A DNA stretch of 6,391 nucleotides from an uncultured Erysipelotrichaceae bacterium (GTDB lineage Bacteria > Bacillota_I > Bacilli_A > Erysipelotrichales > Erysipelotrichaceae): positions 1-6,391 of the forward strand of contig CALEMD010000258.1 in assembly GCA_937902945.1 (NCBI GenBank). Direction: 5' to 3'. Numbering within the stretch: the first letter of the stretch is position 1; each line of letters opens with the position of its first letter. This document shows, piece by piece, positions 1 through 4,100 of the stretch. Under the pieces are notes generated by a model. The model saw nothing but the letters and a program-made list of their open reading frames with translations, did no database searches and was not told the DNA's origin. Position numbers and translations under genes: made by a program.

Positions 1-42
1 CGCTTAGGAGGCAAACGCTCTATCCAGCTGAGCTACGGGGAC
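1..42 (-). tRNA. tRNA-Arg (anticodon CCT), 5' part only
   Basis: Read on the minus strand from position 42, the sequence gives a 7-nt acceptor strand GTCCCCG, the TA of positions 8-9, a D arm with GCTC/GAGC stem, and then an anticodon arm with loop CTCCTAA. The anticodon is CCT (positions 6-8 of the window, reverse complemented), which decodes AGG arginine codons. The anticodon stem begins to re-pair (TTTGC with GCG...) before the window ends, so the variable loop, T arm and 3' acceptor strand lie outside. The 5' end faces the genes in this window, so they are not at the 3' attachment-site side of the tRNA. Confidence 0.93.
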
Positions 43-70
43 ACAAAGCAGTGTTATTATAACAAACATT

Positions 71-99
71 TTGACGAATACTATGTTATGACATATCAT
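71..99 (+). promoter_or_regulatory. Sigma-A-type promoter of the small membrane protein gene
   Basis: A -35 box TTGACG (71-76) and a -10 box TATCAT (94-99) are separated by exactly 17 nt. Each box matches the consensus at five or more of six positions. The predicted start near 106 gives a leader of about 20 nt before the ATG at 126, enough for the AGGG ribosome site at 115-118. Seen in sequence; activity is inferred. Confidence 0.6.
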
Positions 100-125
100 T
101 AGCACAGAAAACATAGGGAAAATAC

Positions 126-278
126 ATGAAAAATATCAAGAATTGGATCATTATTGTATGCTTGTTAGGAGCTGCGGTATTAATTCTGTTTACAAACACA
201 TCTTGGCTGAATAAAGCAATTGTAATTGCCGCTGCGTTATTCGGTTCAGCTATCTTATTGGCGAATATGAAGAAATGA
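126..278 (+). CDS. Small two-helix membrane protein, function unknown
   Basis: The gene encodes 50 residues starting MKNIKNWIII and ending in NMKK. A ribosome site AGGG at 115-118 lies 7 nt before the ATG, and a good promoter (71-99) and a terminator (277-308) frame the gene, so this looks like a real monocistronic unit despite its size. Two hydrophobic segments are visible, roughly residues 7-22 and 31-46. They are joined by a short polar turn (TNTSWLNK), with Lys residues at both ends. This predicts a helical hairpin in the cytoplasmic membrane with both termini inside. There are no catalytic motifs, and I do not recognise a family. Its 3' end overlaps the convergent hicB-like gene by 24 bp. 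It could be a type I toxin-like peptide, a membrane regulator or an uncharacterised small protein; the context does not decide. Confidence 0.7.
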   Translation: MKNIKNWIIIVCLLGAAVLILFTNTSWLNKAIVIAAALFGSAILLANMKK

Positions 279-641
279 AGAGCAATCCTGATTCTCTTCT
301 TTCTTTTTCTCCTGAAGGAAAAAACGAAGTGCCTGGTTGACTAAAGTGTTCAAAGAAAGATTATGGCTGAGGGCATACTCAGAAGCTTGCTTATGGATGC
401 AGGGAGATACGCGGACATTGAAGCTCCCTTTAAAAGGATGCTCCGGTTCGATCTTCTTTGCATGACATTCATCTAAATAGGCATCAATGGTCTGCTGAAA
501 GGCAGCAATCAATTCATCTACGGAAGATCCTGAGCAAATCAAAGATACTTTAGTACCGATGACCTTTGCACACAGTTCTCTTTTCTTATCTTCAAATTCA
601 ACAATACCTGAATACTCTTTATATGTAATGATGTTTTTCAT
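255..641 (-). CDS. HicB-family antitoxin-like protein (orphan, ribbon-helix-helix)
   Basis: The gene encodes 128 residues. Residues 1-70 match the HicB N-terminal partial RNase-H-like fold: a short beta start (ITYKEYSGIVEFE), a strand containing KVIGTKV, and the helix SSVDELIAAFQQTIDAYL. The segment HPFKGSFNVRVSP (68-80) and the helices that follow to about residue 110 (HKQASEYALSHNLSLNTLVNQAL in outline) form the ribbon-helix-helix DNA-binding domain typical of this subfamily. The ATG at 641 is chosen because AGGAG lies 7 nt upstream and an extended -10 promoter sits just behind it. A start 14 codons further upstream would lie upstream of that promoter's transcription start. HicB proteins normally neutralise HicA mRNA-cleaving toxins and repress their own operon. 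No HicA-like gene is visible on either side, so this may be an orphan regulator. The family is clear; the role is inferred. Confidence 0.87.
   Translation of the reverse strand: MKNIITYKEYSGIVEFEDKKRELCAKVIGTKVSLICSGSSVDELIAAFQQTIDAYLDECHAKKIEPEHPFKGSFNVRVSPCIHKQASEYALSHNLSLNTLVNQALRFFLQEKKKEENQDCSSFLHIRQ
277..308 (+). terminator. Rho-independent terminator of the small membrane protein gene
   Basis: GAAGAG (277-282) pairs with CTCTTC (294-299). After a bulged C, an inner AAT/ATT pairing closes on a CCTG loop. The T-rich run TTTCTTTTT (300-308) follows. The stop codon TGA (276-278) runs into the stem, and the whole element lies inside the 3' coding end of the opposing hicB-like gene. Confidence 0.6.
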
Positions 642-662
642 GAGCCGTCTCCTGCAAACAAT

Positions 663-691
663 AGTATAGCATATGGTATTCAAAATCTTAA
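663..691 (-). promoter_or_regulatory. Extended -10 promoter of the hicB-like gene
   Basis: On the minus strand, TATACT (663-668) is preceded by TGC (669-671), which makes an extended -10 element. A weaker -35 (TTAAGA, 686-691) stands 17 nt upstream. The predicted transcript starts near 656, giving a leader of about 15 nt with AGGAG before the ATG at 641. This placement rules out the longer start at 683. Confidence 0.65.
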
Positions 692-716
692 AATAAATAC
701 AGATAAATTACCATAT
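671..716. promoter_or_regulatory. Possible operator: 8-bp inverted repeat around the hicB-like promoter
   Basis: ATATGGTA (671-678) lies between the -10 and -35 boxes and is the exact inverse of TACCATAT (709-716). The 30-nt spacer contains the -35 box. Ribbon-helix-helix repressors such as HicB commonly bind inverted repeats in their own promoters, so autoregulation is plausible. An 8-bp match in AT-rich DNA can arise by chance. Confidence 0.3.
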
Positions 717-742
717 AGACAAATACTACTGAAAACTTGTTA

Positions 743-776
743 TGCAACTAAAAGCAGTTACTGTATTTTAGTTGCA
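743..776. repeat. Perfect 11-bp inverted repeat with 12-nt spacer
   Basis: TGCAACTAAAA (743-753) and TTTTAGTTGCA (766-776) are exact reverse complements. The 12-nt spacer holds a further CAG/CTG pairing (755-757 with 761-763), so one strand could fold into a long interrupted stem with a TTA loop. No T-run follows the 3' arm, so it is not an ordinary terminator read rightward. Read leftward, the arm is followed by ATAACAAG, also without a T-run. It may be a binding site for a dimeric regulator, a recombination site or a remnant of a mobile element. Nothing in the window chooses among these. Confidence 0.6.
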
Positions 777-871
777 CTATTAAAGCATAAAGTTATAAAA
801 ACCGTGAATATATAGCGGATTTTCTAAATAAAATGTTAAAAAATGAAAATACTCAATTAGTAATAAACTGC

Positions 872-899
872 TTGAAATCAGTATTCTGTCGGCCATAAT
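872..899 (+). promoter_or_regulatory. Promoter of the adhesin gene and its leader
   Basis: TTGAAA (872-877) and CATAAT (894-899) are separated by 16 nt, and each matches the sigma-A consensus at five of six positions. The predicted transcription start near 906 lies just before the first structured element (from 915). The AT-rich stretch between 777 and 871 shows no better promoter and no gene. Confidence 0.55.
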
Positions 900-1010
900 A
901 CCTTATGTATCGGAAACATGCATGTACTGGGGAGTACAACATATTTATACCAATGACGGGTATAAAGGATTCACTGATGATTTACTATTTTTAGTATCTC
1001 ATAAAGAACT

Positions 1011-1058
1011 AAGAAGACCCCAATCAGCATGTTGAGAAAGCGGACGGGGGTCTTTTTT
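1011..1058 (+). terminator. Rho-independent terminator abutting the adhesin start codon
   Basis: AAGACCCC (1014-1021) pairs with GGGGTCTT (1047-1054) in a perfect 8-bp stem that can extend by three pairs (1011-1013 with 1055-1057). The stem has a 25-nt loop. The T-run (1053-1058) ends directly before the ATG at 1059. A strong terminator in this position is expected to be conditional. The alternative is that it is a relic terminator of an older upstream gene. Confidence 0.75.
1046..1051 (+). promoter_or_regulatory. Ribosome binding site of the adhesin, inside the terminator stem
   Basis: GGGGGT can pair with ACCTCC of the 16S rRNA tail with one G-U pair, and stands 7 nt before the ATG at 1059. 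It is the only G-rich element at the right distance. Because it forms the 3' arm of the hairpin, the folded terminator would also hide it from ribosomes. Confidence 0.5.
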
Positions 1059-1142
1059 ATGAAGAATTTATTAACTAGAGCAGCAAAATTATTCGTGGCA
1101 GCTTTAATGATATTTACGCTGGCACCTACAAAGATTGTGGCG
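1059..1142 (+). other. Signal peptide of the adhesin (residues 1-28)
   Basis: The positively charged start MKNLLTRAAK is followed by a hydrophobic core (LFVAALMIFTLA, residues 11-22) and a likely signal peptidase I site after KIVA (residue 28). There is no YSIRK-G/S motif, so export by the general Sec route is expected. Confidence 0.85.
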
Positions 1143-4100
1143 GAAGGTACAAGTGCTATTGCAATTAGCGATAAAAATGCTGCAGTTGAAGTTCATCTAT
1201 ATAAGGATGATAAGCAATCAACAGAGATCAGTGGCACAACAACGATAAGCCGGACAGATATAGTTCATGGTACCTTAGCGGTTGTTTTTAAGTCGAATAA
1301 TCAACCAACTGCTGATAAGCTTTCTTATAGCTATGCTTTTCCAGATAACATCAAGGCAAATGATTTAGCATCAACACCTTTAATGAATGGAAGCGAGACA
1401 GCAGGAACATGGAATATTAAAGACAATGTTCTTACTTTCACATATGATTCAAAATGGATCGCAGCTGGTCATACAAGCAATATTAAAGCGAATTTTCATT
1501 TTGATTTTACAGCAGTAAATAACACAAGCATTGATTCTAAAAGCAGCGAAATTAAATTTGCCGGTGCATCAGCACCAATCACAATTCATTATGATGATGG
1601 TCATGTTACAGGCGGGAAAACATCACGAGTGAACAGTGATAATACGATAACTTTTACAATCAATATTACAGCTGATAAAGACTGTTCTTTAAATCTGACA
1701 GATACAATGGACAGCAATCTTGCATTTGTTGATGGGTCTTTCAAATTAGATGGAAATACAGTTCTGAATCCAACAATTGATGGTCAGACAATGACTTTAT
1801 CTAAATATGCGCTTAAAACAGGTGAACACCAGATTACATATAACGCAACAGTCATTAATCCTTCTTTAGATACAAATAATGACGGAAATATTGATAATGT
1901 CGGCAATGATGCAAAATGGACATGGGATGCTGTTACCACACCGCAGGATGCACCAGTTTATCCGAATATCATATATAATAAAGTCACTAAGAAGGCAGTT
2001 TTGAACAGTTCAGACAATACAATCACATGGACAGTAACTGTAAATGACGGTGATATCAAAGCTGACATGAATGGATACGTATTCACGGATACTCTTCAGA
2101 CACCGGATGATCAGAAATATACAGGAACATATTCAATTAAAGCTTCAGATAAGACAGTTCTTGTTGCAGCTGGAAAATTAGATGAGAATAAGAGCAGCTT
2201 TTCCTATACATTCCCTGCAGATGCAGGTAAGAAGACGTACATTATCACCTATAAGACAGTAATTACAACTAAAGATACTCTGGCTATTCAAAAGAATACA
2301 GCAGAAGGCAAACCAAGCGATGGTAAGGGCACACACTCTGCTGATGCAGAAGTAGGAACATATATTACAAAGGAAGTAACAGATCAGTCTCAAGCAAACA
2401 ATACCGGTGTTGTATCATGGAAGAGCACGGCAAAGCTTGAAGGTGCAGGAGATAGGTTCCAGGATTCGTTTAGCTGGAATGATCATATTTGGTTTACAGA
2501 TGGAGAATCTCCAGTTGTTAAGTATGTTGACAGCAATAATTCAACTGTAACAATGGTAGATGGCTCTGATTATTCTATTACGTGGAAGTCTAGCAATGGA
2601 GAAGGGGCCAATAATACAAAACGCAAGGAGTTTGATATTACATTTAAAAACACTGAAAACGTCCGTAATGCCATTGCAAATAATCATGGCGAATATACTG
2701 TGGAATATACAAGTACCTGTGACAAAACAGCACAGGAATACAAAAATCATTCACAGATTTATAGCGATATAACACATGCAACTCATGATGCATATGCATC
2801 TTATTCACTTGTAAAGTCGAATAATATTTATAAAAACGGAAAAGTAAACTGGGACAGTACTAAAAATACTTGGAAAGCTGACTGGACAGTAACAGCTAAT
2901 GCAGATGGTTATACATGCTATGGTAAAGAAGATCTTGAGGGCAAAGAAGTAACCTTTACAGATACTTTGCCAGCAGGCATTTCATATTTAGTAGGCAGTG
3001 CAAGCTATATGCTTAAGACCAGTTGGACTGATGAGCAAAATGCAGTGGGGCAAAAAGAACCAACAATTACTAAGAATGCGGATGGCACTACAGTACTGAC
3101 TTTTGCGATTCCAACGGATAAAACAAAACCAATGACGGATCCAGAAGGGCATGTACATTCTTATCCACAGGTCATTTTGAAGTATTCAACACTTGTCGAT
3201 GAAAAACTTGCTGTTGACGAAACTAAATCCTATACAAATACGGTTACTGGCAAAACAGATAAGATTGATTTTGGCTCTGCAAGCGGAAATGTTGCGGTAA
3301 AGAATACTGTTCTTGGAAAAAGTGGTGTTTTAAACAAGGGTACAGCTTTAGTAGATTACAAAATTACGGTCAATGAACATGCATTGGATCTGCTTCCAGA
3401 TAGTGATACGGTTACACTTGTTGATATTTTGGATTATCGTACATATCTTGCAAATGGAACATTGAAAATTATTGATCATACGGGTAAGAATATTACGGAA
3501 CAATGTAAAGCGAAGCCTGAGACGGTAACTGATGCAGCGGGACATAGTACATCAAAACTTACAATTGAAATTCCAGATTCTGAATTTGTGACTGTAACAT
3601 ACAGTACAGGACTTTCAGCTGCCGTTGGAACTACATTGCCGAATGTAACTAATCATGCCGAATTATCTGGTATTACAAAATCAGGTTCAAATACTAATCA
3701 ATCTTACACAGTAATAAATGCTGCTGGATCTACTGAGGGAACAGCAGGCAGTGTTACTATTGAAAAAGCGGATAGCGACGTTACGAAAAAAACAGTTCTT
3801 TCTGGAGCGAAATTTGAATTGTATCGGGTAAATAATCTCGACAGCTTGACAAATACTTCTAAAGAAGAAGAACTTAAAGCTGATCTGGCAGGTACCGTGG
3901 TAACAGCCGAAGATGGCACGGCTAAATTTCATGATACTGATTTAGCTGAAGATGCACAAACAGATCTTAAGCTGGATACTTTATATTATTTTGTTGAGAT
4001 AAAGGCCCCTACTGGCTATGCAATTGATAATAAAGGCAAGACTTATTTTATGCTTGCAGGTACAGATACAGATGCATATAACGCAGTAAAAGAGAAAGCA

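Larger units (their letters stand above)
906..1058 (+). promoter_or_regulatory. Structured 5' leader of the adhesin mRNA, candidate riboswitch or attenuator
   Basis: Three local hairpins follow one another. The first is TGTACT/AGTACA (923-928 with 933-938) closing a GGGG loop. The second is TTTATACC/GGTATAAA (944-951 with 959-966). The third is ATGA/TCAT plus TACTA/TAGTA (977-1002) around a TTTT loop. AACATGC (915-921) is exactly complementary to GCATGTT (1027-1033) and could close all three into a multibranch domain. The GGGG loop is complementary to CCCC at 1018-1021, which also forms the 5' arm of the terminator ending at the start codon. The closing stem and the terminator cross topologically, so they probably compete, which is the layout of a switch. 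I do not recognise a known riboswitch consensus. A 37-codon frame (922-1035) also reads through this RNA, so peptide-based attenuation is an alternative. Confidence 0.5.

Noticed and set aside
1..42. tRNA-Arg as an integration site for an island carrying the adhesin
   Set aside because: Integration normally uses the tRNA 3' end, which lies outside the window on the far side; no integrase or direct repeat is seen here.
216..229. GCAATT/AATTGC inverted repeat as a terminator for the hicB-like gene
   Set aside because: The loop is only 2 nt, the stem is AT-rich and the downstream T-run is weak; it lies in the coding sequence of the small gene.
642..683. Longer start (ATG at 683) for the hicB-like gene, adding 14 residues
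   Set aside because: The extra codons lie across and upstream of the extended -10 promoter and have no ribosome site, while the ATG at 641 has AGGAG at 7 nt and gives the usual family start.
833..898. ATG frame of 21 codons just before the adhesin promoter
   Set aside because: No ribosome site, ends inside the -10 box, and has no recognisable product.
1001..1013. ATAAAGAACTAAG resembling the A-rich tail of preQ1-I riboswitches
   Set aside because: The upstream hairpin and loop lack the preQ1-I consensus, and an adhesin is not a queuosine-pathway target.
2178..2393. Antisense open frame of 71 codons inside the adhesin
   Set aside because: Rich in Cys, Ile and Phe with no ribosome site; a shadow of the adhesin's codon use.
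2541..2772. Two small open frames on opposite strands (2541-2750 minus, 2560-2772 plus)
   Set aside because: Both lie fully within the adhesin frame, overlap each other, and lack start signals or recognisable motifs.
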